In this document: in pieces, positions 24,420 through 38,340 of the stretch | How positions within the stretch are numbered: the stretch's first letter is position 1 | Layout of the letters: each line of letters opens with the position of its first letter | NCBI GenBank assembly: GCA_964017125.1 | Contig: CAXHKU010000913.1 | Span: 1 to 64,000, forward strand | Source: Flabesymbios commensalis | Lineage: Eukaryota > Annelida > Polychaeta > Terebellida > Flabelligeridae | DNA: 64,000 bases | Direction: 5' to 3' | The notes under the pieces: model-generated | Told to the model about the DNA's origin: nothing | The model's database searches: none | What the model saw: only the letters and a program-made list of their open reading frames with translations | Made by a program: the position numbers and the translations under genes

Positions 24420-27400
24420 AGTCAATCAAATTTCACACCAAGCTCATTAATACTTTCTGCAATAATTAATCAAACTTCGCCAAATTTACACGGAAGTTGT
24501 CGTAATACCAGTCGATGGTGGCTGCAAAACTACATCGAAAACGGTAGAGAATTGACGTCTGAATTGACGTCTAAATGAATAACTTTTAATAATAGTCAAT
24601 CAAATTTCACACCAATCTCGTTAATAACTTATGCAGTGATTAATCAAACTTCGCCAAATTTACAGGGAAATTGCCGTAATACCAGCCGATGGTGCCTGCA
24701 AAACTTCATGGAAAACAGTTATGAATTGACGTCTGAATTGACGTCTAAATGAATAACTTTTAATAATACTCAATCAAATTTCACACCAATCTCGTTAATA
24801 ACTTATGCAGTAATTAATCAAACTTTGCCAAATTTACAGGGAAATTGCCGTAATAACAGCCGATGGTGCCTGCAAAATTACATGGAAAACGGTTGAGAAT
24901 TGACGTCTGAATTGACGTCTAAATGAATAACTTTTAATAATAGTCAATAAAATTTCACACCAAGCTCATTAATAACTTCTGCAATAATTAATCAAACTTC
25001 GCCAAATCTACAGGGAAGTTGCCGTAATAACAGCCAATGTTGCCTGCAAAACTACATGGAAAACGGTTGAGAATTGACGTCTGAATTGACGTCTAAATGA
25101 ATCACTTTTAATAATAGTCAATCAAATTTCACACCAAGCTCATTAATAACTTCTGCAATAATTAATCAAACTTCGCCAAATTTACAGGGAAGTTGCCGTA
25201 ATACCAGCCGATGGTGCCTGCAAAACTACATGGAAAACAGTTAAGAATTGACGTCTGAATTGACGTCTAAATTAATAACTTTTAATAATACTCAATCAAA
25301 TTTAAAACCAATCTCATTAATAACTTTTGCAGTAATTAATCAAACTTCGCCAAATTCACAGGGAAGTTACCGTAATAACAGCCAATGTTGTCTGCAAAAC
25401 TACATGGAAAACTTTTGAGAATTGACGTCTGAATTGACGTCTAAATGAATAACTTTTATTAATACTCAATCAAATTTCACACCAATCTCATTAATAACTT
25501 TTGCAGTAATTAATCAAACTTCGTCAAATTTACAGGGCAGTTGTCGTAATACCAGCCGATGGTGCCTGCAAAACGACATGGGAAACGGTTGAGAATTGAC
25601 GTCTGAATTGACGTCTAAATGAATGACTTTCAATAATACTCAATCAAATTTCACAAAAAATTTCATTAATAACTTTTGCAGTAATTAATCACACTTCGCC
25701 AAATTTACAGGGAAGTTGCCGTAATAACAGCCGATGTTGCCTACAAAACTACATGGAAAACGGTTGAGAATTGACGTCTGAATTGACGTCTAAATGAATA
25801 ACTTTTAATAATACTAAATCAAATTTCACACCAATCTCATTAATAACTTATGCAGTAATTAATCAAACTTCGCCAAATTTATAGGGCAGTTGCCGTAATA
25901 CCAGCCGATGGAGCCTGCAAAAGTACATGGAAAACGGTTGAGAATTAACGTCTGAATTGACGTCTAAATGAATAACTTTTAATAATACTCAATCTAATTT
26001 CACACCAATCTCATTAATAACTTTTGCAGTAATTAATCAAACTTTGCCAAATTTACAGGGAAGTTGCCGTAATAACAGCCAATGTTGCCTGCAAAACTAC
26101 ATGGGAAACGGTTGAGAATTGACGTCTGAATTGACGTCTAAATGAATAACTTTTAATAATACTCAATCAAATTTCACACCAATCTCGTTAATAACTTATG
26201 CAGTAATTAATCAAACTTCGCCAAATTTACAGGGAAATTGCCGTAATAAAAGCCGATGGTGCCTGCAAAATTACATGGAAAACGGTTGAGAATTGACGTC
26301 TGAATTGACGTCTAAATGAATAACTTTTAATAATAGTCAATAAAATTTCACACCAAGCTCATTAATAACTTCTGCAATAATTAATCAAACTTCGCCAAAT
26401 CTACAGGGAAGTTGCCGTAATAACAGCCAATGTTGCCTGCAAAACTACATGGAAAACGGTTGAGAATTGACGTCTGAATTGACGTCTAAATGAATAACTT
26501 TTAATAATAGTCAATCAAATTTCACACCAGGCTCATTTATACTTTCTGCAATAATTAATCAAACTTCGTCAAATTTACACGGAAGTTGTCGTAATACCAG
26601 TCGATGGTGGCTGCAAAACTACATCGAAAACGGTTGAGAATTGACGTCTGAATTGACGTCCAAATAAATAACTTTTAATAATACTCAATCAAATTTCACA
26701 CCAATCTCATTATATAACTTTTGCAGTAATTAATCAAACTTCGCCAAATTTACAGGGAAGTTGCCGTAATACCAGCCGATGGTGCCTGCAAAACTACATG
26801 GAAAACAGTTATGAATTGACGTCTGAATTGACGTCTAAATGAATAACTTTTAATAATTCTCAATCAAATTTGACATCAATTTCATTAATAACTTATGCAG
26901 TAATCAATCAAACTTCGCCAAATATACACGGAAGTTGCCGTAATACCAGCCGATGGTGCCTGCAAAACAGCATCGAAAACGGTTGAGAATTGACGTCTGA
27001 ATTGACGTCTAAATGAATGACTTTCAATAATACTCAATCAAATTTCACAAAAAATTTCATTAATAACTTTTGCAGTAATTAATCAAACTTTGCCAAATTT
27101 ACAGGGAAGTTGGCGTAATAACAGCCAATGTTGCCTGCAAAACTACATGGGACACGGTTGAGAATTGACGTCTGAATTGACGTCTAAATGAATAACTTTT
27201 AATAATAGTCAATCAAATTTCACACCAGGCTCATTAATACTTTCTGCAATAATTAATCAAACTTCGCCAAATTTACACGGAAGTTGTCGTAATACCAGTC
27301 GATGGTGGCTGCAAAACTACATCGAAAACGGTAGAGAATTGACGTCTGAATTGACGTCTAAATGAATAACTTTTAATAATAGTCAATCAAATTTCACACC

Positions 27401-29806
27401 AATCTCGTTAATAACTTATGCAGTGATTAATCAAACTTCGCCAAATTTACAGGGAAATTGCCGTAATACCAGCCGATGGTGCCTGCAAAACTTATTGGAA
27501 AACAGTTATGAATTGACGTCTGAATTGACGTCTAAATGAATAACTTTTAATAATACTCAATCAAATTTCACACCAATCTCGTTAATAACTTATGCAGTAA
27601 TTAATCAAACTTCGCCAAATTTACAGGGAAATTGCCGTAATAACAGCCGATGGTGCCTGCAAAATTACATGGAAAACGGTTGAGAATTGACGTCTGAATT
27701 GACGTCTAAATGAATAACTTTTAATAATAGTCAATAAAATTTCACACCAAGCTCATTAATAACTTCTGCAATAATTAATCAAACTTCGCCAAATCTACAG
27801 GGAAGTTGCCGTAATAACAGCCAATGTTGCCTGCAAAACTACATGGAAAACGGTTGAGAATTGACGTCTGAATTGACGTCTAAATGAATCACTTTTAATA
27901 ATAGTCAATCAAATTTCACACCAAGCTCATTAATAACTTCTGCAATAATTAATCAAACTTCGCCAAATTTACAGGGAAGTTGCCGTAATACCAGCCGATG
28001 GTGCCTGCAAAACTACATGGAAAACAGTTAAGAATTGACGTCTGAATTGACGTCTAAATTAATAACTTTTAATAATACTCAATCAAATTTAAAACCAATC
28101 TCATTAATAACTTTTGCAGTAATTAATCAAACTTCGCCAAATTCACAGGGAAGTTACCGTAATAACAGCCAATGTTGTCTGCAAAACTACATGGAAAACT
28201 TTTGAGAATTGACGTCTGAATTGACGTCTAAATGAATAACTTTTATTAATACTCAATCAAATTTCACACCAAGCTCATTATTATCTTTTACAGTAATTAA
28301 TCAAACTTCGCCAAATTTACAGGGAAGATGCCGTAATAACAGTCGATGTTGCCTGCAAAACTACATGGAAAACGGTTGAGAATTGACGTCTGAATTTACG
28401 TCTTAATGAATAACTTTTAATAATACGCAATCAAATTTCACACCAATCTCATTAATAACTTTTGCAGTAATTAATCAAACTTCGTCAAATTTACAGGGCA
28501 GTTGTCGTAATACCAGCCGATGGTGCCTGCAAAACGACATGGGAAACGGTTGAGAATTGACGTCTGAATTGACGTCTAAATGAATGACTTTCAATAATAC
28601 TCAATCAAATTTCACAAAAAATTTCATTAATAACTTTTGCAGTAATTAATCACACTTCGCCAAATTTACAGGGAAGTTGCCGTAATAACAGCCGATGTTG
28701 CCTACAAAACTACATGGAAAACGGTTGAGAATTGACGTCTGAATTGACGTCTAAATGAATAACTTTTAATAATACTCAATCAAATTTCACACCAATCTCA
28801 TTAATAACTTATGCAGTAATTAATCAAACTTCGCCAAATTTATAGGGCAGTTGCCGTAATACCAGCCGATGGAGCCTGCAAAAGTACATGGAAAACGGTT
28901 GAGAATTAACGTCTGAATTGACGTCTAAATGAATAACTTTTAATAATACTCAATCTAATTTCGCACCAATCTCATTAATAACTTTTGCCGTAATTAATCA
29001 AACTTTGCCAAATTTACAGGGAAGTTGCCGTAATAACAGCCAATGTTGCCTGCAAAACTACATGGGAAACGGTTGAGAATTGACGTCTGAATTGACGTCT
29101 AAATGAATAACTTTTAATAATACTCAATCAAATTTCACACCAATCTCGTTAATAACTTATGCAGTAATAAATCAAACTTCGCCAAATTTACAGGGAAATT
29201 GCCGTAATAAAAGCCGATGGTGCCTGCAAAATTACATGGAAAACGGTTGAGAATTGACGTCTGAATTGACGTCTAAATGAATAACTTTTAATAATAGTCA
29301 ATAAAATTTCACACCAAGCTCATTAATAACTTCTGCAATAATTAATCAAACTTCGCCAAATCTACAGGGAAGTTGCCGTAATAACAGCCAATGTTGCCTG
29401 CAAAACTACATGGAAAACGGTTGAGAATTGACGTCTGAATTGACGTCTAAATGAATAACTTTTAATAATAGTCAATCAAATTTCACACCAGGCTCATTTA
29501 TACTTTCTGCAATAATTAATCAAACTTCGCCAAATTTACACGGAAGTTGTCGTAATACCAGTCGATGGTGGCTGCAAAACTACATCGAAAACGGTTGAGA
29601 ATTGACGTCTGAATTGACGTCCAAATAAATAACTTTTAATAATACTCAATCAAATTTCACACCAATCTCATTATATAACTTTTGCAGTAATTAATCAAAC
29701 TTCGCCAAATTTACAGGGAAGTTGCCGTAATACCAGCCGATGGTGCCTGCAAAACTACATGGAAAACAGTTATGAATTGACGTCTGAATTGACGTCTAAA
29801 TGAATA
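24420..29806 (+). repeat. Block duplication with period 2787-2961 bp (16-17 monomers)
   Basis: The segment 24420-26845 matches 27207-29806. ACGGTAGAGAATTG (GGTAGAG at 24543 and 27330) and TAAATTAATAAC (ATTAATAACT at 25271 and 28058) give 2787 bp. After about 25490 the offset becomes 2961, because the right copy has one more monomer (CATTATTATCTTTTACAG with GGGAAGATGCC, about 28270-28440). GAATGACTTTC at 25621 and 28582 and GCTCATTTATAC at 26531 and 29492 confirm 2961. Between the copies, about 26846-27206, lies a unit carrying AATTCTCAATCAAATTTGAC and AACAGCATCG. Confidence 0.86.
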
Positions 29807-32800
29807 ACTTTTAATAATACTCAATCAAATTTCACACCAATCTCGTTAATAACTTATGCAGTAATTAATCAAACTTCGCCAAATTTACAGGGAAATTGCC
29901 GTAATAACAGCCGATGGTGCCTGCAAAATTACATGGAAAACGGTTGAGAATTGACGTCTGAATTGACGTCTAAATGAATAACTTTTAATAATAGTCAATA
30001 AAATTTCACACCAAGCTCATTAATAACTTCTGCAATAATTAATCAAACTTCGCCAAATCTACAGGGAAGTTGCCGTAATAACAGCCAATGTTGCCTGCAA
30101 AACTACATGGAAAACGGTTGAGAATTGACGTCTGAATTGACGTCTAAATGAATAACTTTTAATAATAGTCAATCAAATTTCACACCAAGCTCATTAATAA
30201 CTTCTGCAATAATTAATCAAACTTCGCCAAATTTACACGGAAGTTGCCGTAATACCAGCCGATGGTGCCTGCAAAACAACATCGAAAACGGTTGAGAATT
30301 GACGTCTGAATTGACGTCTAAATGAATAACTTTTAATAATACTCAATCAAATTTCAAACCAATCTCATTAATAACTTTTGCAGTAATTAATCAAACTTCG
30401 CCAAATTTACAGGGAAGTTGCCGTAATAACAGCCGATGTTGCCTGCAAAACTACATGGAAAACGGTTGAGAATTGACGTCTGAATTGACGTCTAAATGAA
30501 TGACTTTCAATAATACTCAATCAAATTTCACAAAAAATTTCATTAATAACTTTTGCAGTAATTAATCACACTTCGCCAAATTTACAGGGAAGTTGCCGTA
30601 ATAACAGCCGATGTTGCCTACAAAACTACATGGAAAACGGTTGAGAATTAACGTCTGAATTGACGTCTAAATGAATAACTTTTAATAAAACTCAATCAAA
30701 TTTCACACCAATCTCATTAATAACTTATGCAGTAATTAATCAAACTTCGCCAAATTTATAGGGCAGTTGCCGTAATACCAGCCGATGGAGCCTGCAAAAG
30801 TACATGGAAAACGGTTGAGAATTAACGTCTGAATTGACGTCTAAATGAATAACTTTTAATAATACTCAATCTAGTTTCACACCAATCTCATTAATAACTT
30901 TTGCAGTAATTAATCAAACTTTGCCAAATTTACAGGGAAGTTGCCGTAATAACAGCCAATGTTGCCTGCAAAACTACATGGGAAACGGTTGAGAATTGAC
31001 GTCTGAATTGACGTCTAAATGAATAACTTTTAATAATAGTCAATCAAATTTCACACCAGGCTCATTAATACTTTCTGCAATAATTAATCAAACTTCGCCA
31101 AATTTACACGGAAGTTGTCGTAATACCAGTCGATGGTGGCTGCAAAACTACATCGAAAACGGTTGAGAATTGACGTCTGAATTGACGTCTAAATAAATAA
31201 CTTTTAATAATACTCAATCAAATTTCACACCAATCTCGTTAATAACTTATGCAGTGATTAATCAAACTTCGCCAAATTTACAGGGAAATTGCCGTAATAC
31301 CAGCCGATGGTGCCTGCAAAACTACATGGAAAACAGTTATGAATTGACGTCTGAATTGACGTCTAAATGAATAACTTTTAATAATACTCAATCAAATTTC
31401 ACACCAAGCTCATTAATAACTTCTGCAATAATTAATCAAACTTCGCCAAATTTACAGGGAAATTGCCGTAATAACAGCCGATGGTGCCTGCAAAATTACA
31501 TGGAAAACGGTTGAGAATTGACGTCTGAATTGACGTCTAAATGAATAACTTTTAATAATACTCAATCAAATTTCACACCAATCTCGTTAATAACTTATGC
31601 AGTAATAAATCAAACTTCGCCAAATTTACAGGGAAATTGCCGTAATAAAAGCCGATGGTGCCTGCAAAATTACATGGAAAACGGTTGAGAATTGACGTCT
31701 GAATTGACGTCTAAATGAATAACTTTTAATAATAGTCAATAAAATTTCACACCAAGCTCATTAATAACTTCTGCAATAATTAATCAAACTTCGCCAAATC
31801 TACAGGGAAGTTGCCGTAATAACAGCCAATGTTGCCTGCAAAACTACATGGAAAACGGTTGAGAATTGACGTCTGAATTGACGTCTAAATGAATAACTTT
31901 TAATAATAGTCAATCAAATTTCACACCAGGCTCATTTATACTTTCTGCAATAATTAATCAAACTTCGCCAAATTTACACGGAAGTTGTCGTAATACCAGT
32001 CGATGGTGGCTGCAAAACTACATCGAAAACGGTTGAGAATTGACGTCTGAATTGACGTCCAAATAAATAACTTTTAATAATACTCAATCAAATTTCACAC
32101 CAATCTCATTATATAACTTTTGCAGTAATTAATCAAACTTCGCCAAATTTACAGGGAAGTTGCCGTAATACCAGCCGATGGTGCCTGCAAAACTACATGG
32201 AAAACAGTTATGAATTGACGTCTGAATTGACGTCTAAATGAATAACTTTTAATAATACTCAATCAAATTTCACACCAATCTCGTTAATAACTTATGCAGT
32301 AATTAATCAAACTTCGCCAAATTTACAGGGAAATTGCCGTAATAACAGCCGATGGTGCCTGCAAAATTACATGGAAAACGGTTGAGAATTGACGTCTGAA
32401 TTGACGTCTAAATGAATAACTTTTAATAATAGTCAATAAAATTTCACACCAAGCTCATTAATAACTTCTGCAATAATTAATCAAACTTCGCCAAATCTAC
32501 AGGGAAGTTGCCGTAATAACAGCCAATGTTGCCTGCAAAACTACATGGAAAACGGTTGAGAATTGACGTCTGAATTGACGTCTAAATGAATAACTTTTAA
32601 TAATAGTCAATCAAATTTCACACCAAGCTCATTAATAACTTCTGCAATAATTAATCAAACTTCGCCAAATTTACACGGAAGTTGCCGTAATACCAGCCGA
32701 TGGTGCCTGCAAAACAACATCGAAAACGGTTGAGAATTGACGTCTGAATTGACGTCTAAATGAATAACTTTTAATAATACTCAATCAAATTTCAAACCAA

Positions 32801-35696
32801 TCTCATTAATAACTTTTGCAGTAATTAATCAAACTTCGCCAAATTTACAGGGAAGTTGCCGTAATAACAGCCGATGTTGCCTGCAAAACTACATGGAAAA
32901 CGGTTGAGAATTGACGTCTGAATTGACGTCTAAATGAATGACTTTCAATAATACTCAATCAAATTTCACAAAAAATTTCATTAATAACTTTTGCAGTAAT
33001 TAATCACACTTCGCCAAATTTACAGGGAAGTTGCCGTAATAACAGCCGATGTTGCCTACAAAACTACATGGAAAACGGTTGAGAATTGACGTCTGAATTG
33101 ACGTCTAAATGAATAACTTTTAATAATACTCAATCAAATTTCACACCAATCTCATTAATAACTTATGCAGTAATTAATCAAACTTCGCCAAATTTATAGG
33201 GCAGTTGCCGTAATACCAGCCGATGGAGCCTGCAAAAGTACATGGAAAACGGTTGAGAATTAACGTCTGAATTGACGTCTAAATGAATAACTTTTAATAA
33301 TACTCAATCTAGTTTCACACCAATCTCATTAATAACTTTTGCAGTAATTAATCAAACTTTGCCAAATTTACAGGGAAGTTGCCGTAATAACAGCCAATGT
33401 TGCCTGCAAAACTACATGGGAAACGGTTGAGAATTGACGTCTGAATTGACGTCTAAATGAATAACTTTTAATAATAGTCAATCAAATTTCACACCAGGCT
33501 CATTAATACTTTCTGCAATAATTAATCAAACTTCGCCAAATTTACACGGAAGTTGTCGTAATACCAGTCGATGGTGGCTGCAAAACTACATCGAAAACGG
33601 TTGAGAATTGACGTCTGAATTGACGTCTAAATAAATAACTTTTAATAATACTCAATCAAATTTCACACCAATCTCGTTAATAACTTATGCAGTGATTAAT
33701 CAAACTTCGCCAAATTTACAGGGAAATTGCCGTAATACCAGCCGATGGTGCCTGCAAAACTACATGGAAAACAGTTATGAATTGACGTCTGAATTGACGT
33801 CTAAATGAATAACTTTTAATAATACTCAATCAAATTTCACACCAAGCTCATTAATAACTTCTGCAATAATTAATCAAACTTCGCCAAATTTACAGGGAAA
33901 TTGCCGTAATAACAGCCGATGGTGCCTGCAAAATTACATGGAAAACGGTTGAGAATTGACGTCTGAATTGACGTCTAAGTGAATAACTTTTAATAATAGT
34001 CAATAAAATTTCACACCAAGCTCATTAATAACTTCTGCAATAATTAATCAAACTTCGCCAAATCTACAGGGAAGTTGCCGTGATAACAGCCAATGTTGCC
34101 TGCAAAACTACATGGAAAACGGTTGAGAATTGACGTTTGAATTGACGTCTAAATGAATAACTTTTAATAATAGTCAATCAAATTTCACACCAGGCTCATT
34201 TATACTTTCTGCAATAATTAATCTAACTTCGCCAAATTTACACGGAAGTTGTCGTAATACCAGTCGATGGTGGCTGCAAAACTACATCGAAAACGGTTGA
34301 GAATTGACGTCTGAATTGACGTCTAAATAAATAACTTTTAATAATACTCAATCAAATTTCACACCAATCTCATTATATAACTTTTGCAGTAATTAATCAA
34401 ACTTCGCCAAATTTACAGGGAAGTTGCCGTAATACCAGCCGATGGTGCCTGCAAAACTACATGGAAAACAGTTATGAATTGACGTCTGAATTGACGTCTA
34501 AATGAATAACTTTTAATAATACTCAATCAAATTTCACACCAATCTCGTTAATAACTTATGCAGTAATTAATCAAACTTCGCCAAATTTACAGGGAAATTG
34601 CCGTAATAACAGCCGATGGTGCCTGCAAAATTACATGGAAAACGGTTGAGAATTGACGTCTGAATTGACGTCTAAATGAATAACTTTTAATAATACTCAA
34701 TCAAATTTCACACCAATCTCGTTAATAACTTATGCAGTAATTAATCAAACTTCGCCAAATTTACAGGGAAATTGCCGTAATAACAGCCGATGTTGCCTGC
34801 AAAACTACATGGAAAACGGTTGAGAATTGACGTCTGAATTGACGTCTAAATGAATAACTTTTAATAATAGTCAATCAAATTTCACATCAAGCTCATTAAT
34901 ACTTTCTGCAATAATTAATCAAACTTCGCCAAATTTACACGGAAGTTGTCGTAATACCAGTCGATGGTGGCTGCAAAACTACATCGAAAACGGTTGAGAA
35001 TTGACGTCTGAATTGACGTCTAAATAAATAACTTTTAATAATACTCAATCAAATTTCACACCAATCTCATTATATAACTTTTGCAGTAATTAATCAAACT
35101 TCGCCAAATTTACAGGGAAGTTGCCGTAATACCAGCCGATGGTGCCTGCAAAACTACATGGAAAACAGTTATGAATTGACGTCTGAATTGACGTCTAAAT
35201 GAATAACTTTTAATAATACTCAATCAAATTTCACACCAATCTCGTTAATAACTTATGCAGTAATTAATCGAACTTCGCCAAATTTACAGGGAAATTGCCG
35301 TAATAACAGCCGATGGTGCCTGCAAAATTACATGGAAAACGGTTGAGAATTGACGTCTGAATAGACGTCTAAATGAATAACTTTTAATAATACTCAATCA
35401 AATTTCACAACAATCTCATTAATAACTTTTGCAGTAATTAATCAAACTTCGCCAAATTTACAGAACAGTTGCCGTAATACCAGCCGATGGTGCCTGCAAA
35501 ATTACATGGAAAACGGTTGAGAATTGACGTCTGAATTGACGTCTAAATGAATCACTTTTAATAATAGTCAATCAAATTTCACACCAAGCTCATTAATAAC
35601 TTCTGTGATAATTAATCAAACTTCGCCAAATTTACAGGGAAGTTGCCGTAGTACCAGCCGATGGTGCCTGCAAAACTACATGGAAAACAGTTAAGA
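25525..35696 (+). repeat. Left copy of the large segmental duplication (about 10.2 kb)
   Basis: This multi-block segment is found again from 49,974 to the window end. Fixed points in the left and right copies are ACAGGGCAGT 25532/49981, GCTCATTTAT 26531/50980, CTTATTGG 27491/52114, CTAGTTT 30871/55494 and 33309/59324, TAAGTGAAT 33976/59992 and 62280, and GAATAGAC 35359/63663. The offset rises in steps (24449, 24623, 26015, 26016, 28304). Each rise is one or more monomers gained by the right copy or lost by the left, apart from one single-base change. Private marks such as AACTTATTGGAAAAC and CAAAACAGCATCG show the copies are directly related. I saw only scattered substitutions, so it is the youngest large event after the small local ones. 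Confidence 0.87.
29100..34700 (+). repeat. Tandem block with period 2438 bp (14 monomers), then a partial third copy at 2264 bp
   Basis: AATCTAGTTTCAC occurs at 30868 and 33306, which is 2438 bp or 14 x 174 plus 2. The left unit begins near 29100 with TGCAGTAATAAATC and TAATAAAAGCCGATGG, and the second begins near 31538 with the same marks. A third, incomplete copy continues from about 33970; relative to the second its offset is 2264, one monomer shorter, and it has its own marks TAAGTGAATAAC, CCGTGATAACAGCC, GACGTTTGAATTG and AATCTAACTTCG. The differences are again whole monomers and single bases, with no break in phase. Confidence 0.85.
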
Positions 35697-38340
35697 ATTG
35701 ACGTCTGAATTGACGTCTAAATGAATAACTTTTAATAATACTCGATCAAATTTCACACCAATTTCTTTAATAATTTTTGAAGTAATAAATCAAACTTCGC
35801 AAAGTTTACATTAATCAAACTTCGCCAAATTTACAGGGAAGTTGCCGTAATACCAACCGATGGTGCCTGCAAAACTACATGGAAAACAGTTAAGAATTGA
35901 CGTCTGAATTGACGTCTAAATGAATAACTTTTAATAATTCTCAATCAAATTTGACATCAATTTCATTAATAACTTATGCAGTAATCAATCAAACTTCGCC
36001 AAATTTACAGGGAAGTTGCCGTAATAACAGCCGATGTTGCCTGCAAAACTACATGGAAAACGGTTGAGAATTGACGTCTGAATTGACGTCTAAATGAATA
36101 ACTTTTAATAATACTCAATCAAATTTCACACCAATCTCATCAATAACTTATGCAGTAATTAATCAAACTTCGCCAAATTTACAGGGAAGTTGCCGTAATA
36201 ACAGCCGATGTTGCCTGCAAAACTACATGGAAAACGGTTGAGAATTGACGTCTGAATTGAAGTCTAAATGAATAACTTTTAATAATACTCAATCAAATTT
36301 CACACCAATCTCATTAATAACTTATGCAGTAATTAATCAAACTTCGCCAAATTTACAGGGAAGTTGCCGTAATAACAGCCGATGTTGCCTGCAAAACTAC
36401 ATGAAAAACGGTTGAGAATTGACGTCTGAATTGACGTCTAGATGAATAACTTTTAATAATAGTCAATCAAATTTCACACCAATCTCATTAATAACTTTTT
36501 CGGTAATTAATCAAACTTCGCCAAATTTACAGGGCAGTTGTCGTAATACCAGCCGATGGCGCCTGCAAAAGTACATGGAAAACGGTTGAGAATTAACGTC
36601 TGAATTGACGTCTAAATAAATAACTTTTAATAATACTCAATCAAATTTCACACCAATCTCATTATATAACTTTTGCAGTAATTAATCAAACTTCGCCAAA
36701 TTTACAGGGAAGTTGCCGTAATACCAGCCGATGGTGCCTGCAAAACTACATGGAAAACAGTTATGAATTGACGTCTGAATTGACGTCTAAATGAATAACT
36801 TTTAATAATACTCAATCAAATTTCACACCAATCTCATTAATAACTTTTGCAGTAATTAATCAAACTTCGCCAAATTTACAGGGAAGTTGCCGTAATAACA
36901 GGCGATGTTGCCTGCAAAACTACATGGAAAACGGTTGAGAATTGACGTCTGAATTGACGTCTAAATGAATAACTTTTAATAATAGTCAATCAAATTTCAA
37001 ACCAAGCTCATTAATACTTTCTGCAATAATTAATCAAACTTCGCCAAATTTACACGGAAGTTGTCGTAATACCAGTCGATGGTGGCTGCAAAACTACATG
37101 AAAAACGGTTGAGAATTGACGTCTGAATTAACGTCTAAATAAATAACTTTTAATAATACTCAATCAAATGTCACACCAATCTCATTATATAACTTTTGCA
37201 GTAATTAATCAAACTTCGCCAAATTTACAGGGAAGTTGCCGTAATACCAGCCGATGGTGCCTGCAAAACTACATGGAAAACAGTTATGAATTGACGTCTG
37301 AATTGACGTCTAAATGAATAACTTTTAATAATACTCAATCAAATTTTACACCAATCTCGTTAATAACTTATGCAGTAATTAATCAAACTTCGCCAAATTT
37401 ACAGGGAAATTGCCGTAATAATAGCCGATGGTGCCTGTAAAATTACATGGAAAACGGTTGAGAATTGACGTCTGAATTGACGTCTAAATGAATCACTTTT
37501 AATAATAGTCAATCAAATTTCACACCAAGCTCATTAATAACTTCTGCAATAATTAATCAAACTTCGCCAAATCTACAGGGAAGTTGCCGTAATAACAGCC
37601 AATGTTGCCTGCAAAACTACATGGAAAACGGTTGAGAATTGACGTCTGAATTGACGTCTAAATGAATCACTTTTAATAATAGTCAATCAAATTTCACACC
37701 AAGCTCATTAATAACTTCTGCAATAATTAATCAAACTTCGCCAAATTTACACGGAAGTTGCCGTAATACCAGCCGATGGTGCCTGCAAAACAACATCGAA
37801 AACCGTTGAGAATTGACGTCTGAATTGACGTCTAAATGAATAACTTTTAATAATACTCAATCAAATTTCACACCAATCTCATTATATAACTTTTGCAGTA
37901 ATTAATCAAACTTCGCCAAATTTACAGGGAAGTTGCCGTAATACCAGCCGATGGTGCCTGCAAAACTACATGGAAAACAGTTATGAATTGACGTCTGAAT
38001 TGACGTCTAAATGAATAACTTTTAATAATAGTCAATCAAATTTCACACCAAGCTCATTAATAACTTCTGCAATAATTAATCAAACTTCGCCAAATCTACA
38101 GGGAAGTTGCCGTAATAACAGCCAATGTTGCCTGCAAAACTACATGGAAAACGGTTGAGAATTGACGTCTGAATTGACGTCTAAATGAATCACTTTTAAT
38201 AATAGTCAATCAAATTTCACACCAAGCTCATTAATAACTTCTGCAATAATTAATCAAACTTCGCCAAATTTACACGGAAGTTGCCGTAATAACAGCCGAT
38301 GTTGCCTGCAAAACTACATGGAAAACGGTTGAGAATTGAC
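34700..38340 (+). repeat. Mosaic stretch of single monomers without a clear higher-order period
   Basis: Monomers of several classes alternate here. They include TACAGAACAG units, a 199-bp monomer (core 35791) with TTTTTGAAGTAATAAATC, a unit with AATTCTCAATCAAATTTGAC near 35937, GCAATAATT / ACACGGAAG units and CAGTTATG units. The first kilobase is the end of the left large copy. From about 36100 to 37140 the units resemble the left domain (CTACATGAAAAACGG, TTTTTCGGTAATT). I found no pair of marks with one constant spacing over more than a few monomers. There is nothing other than satellite sequence. Confidence 0.7.
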
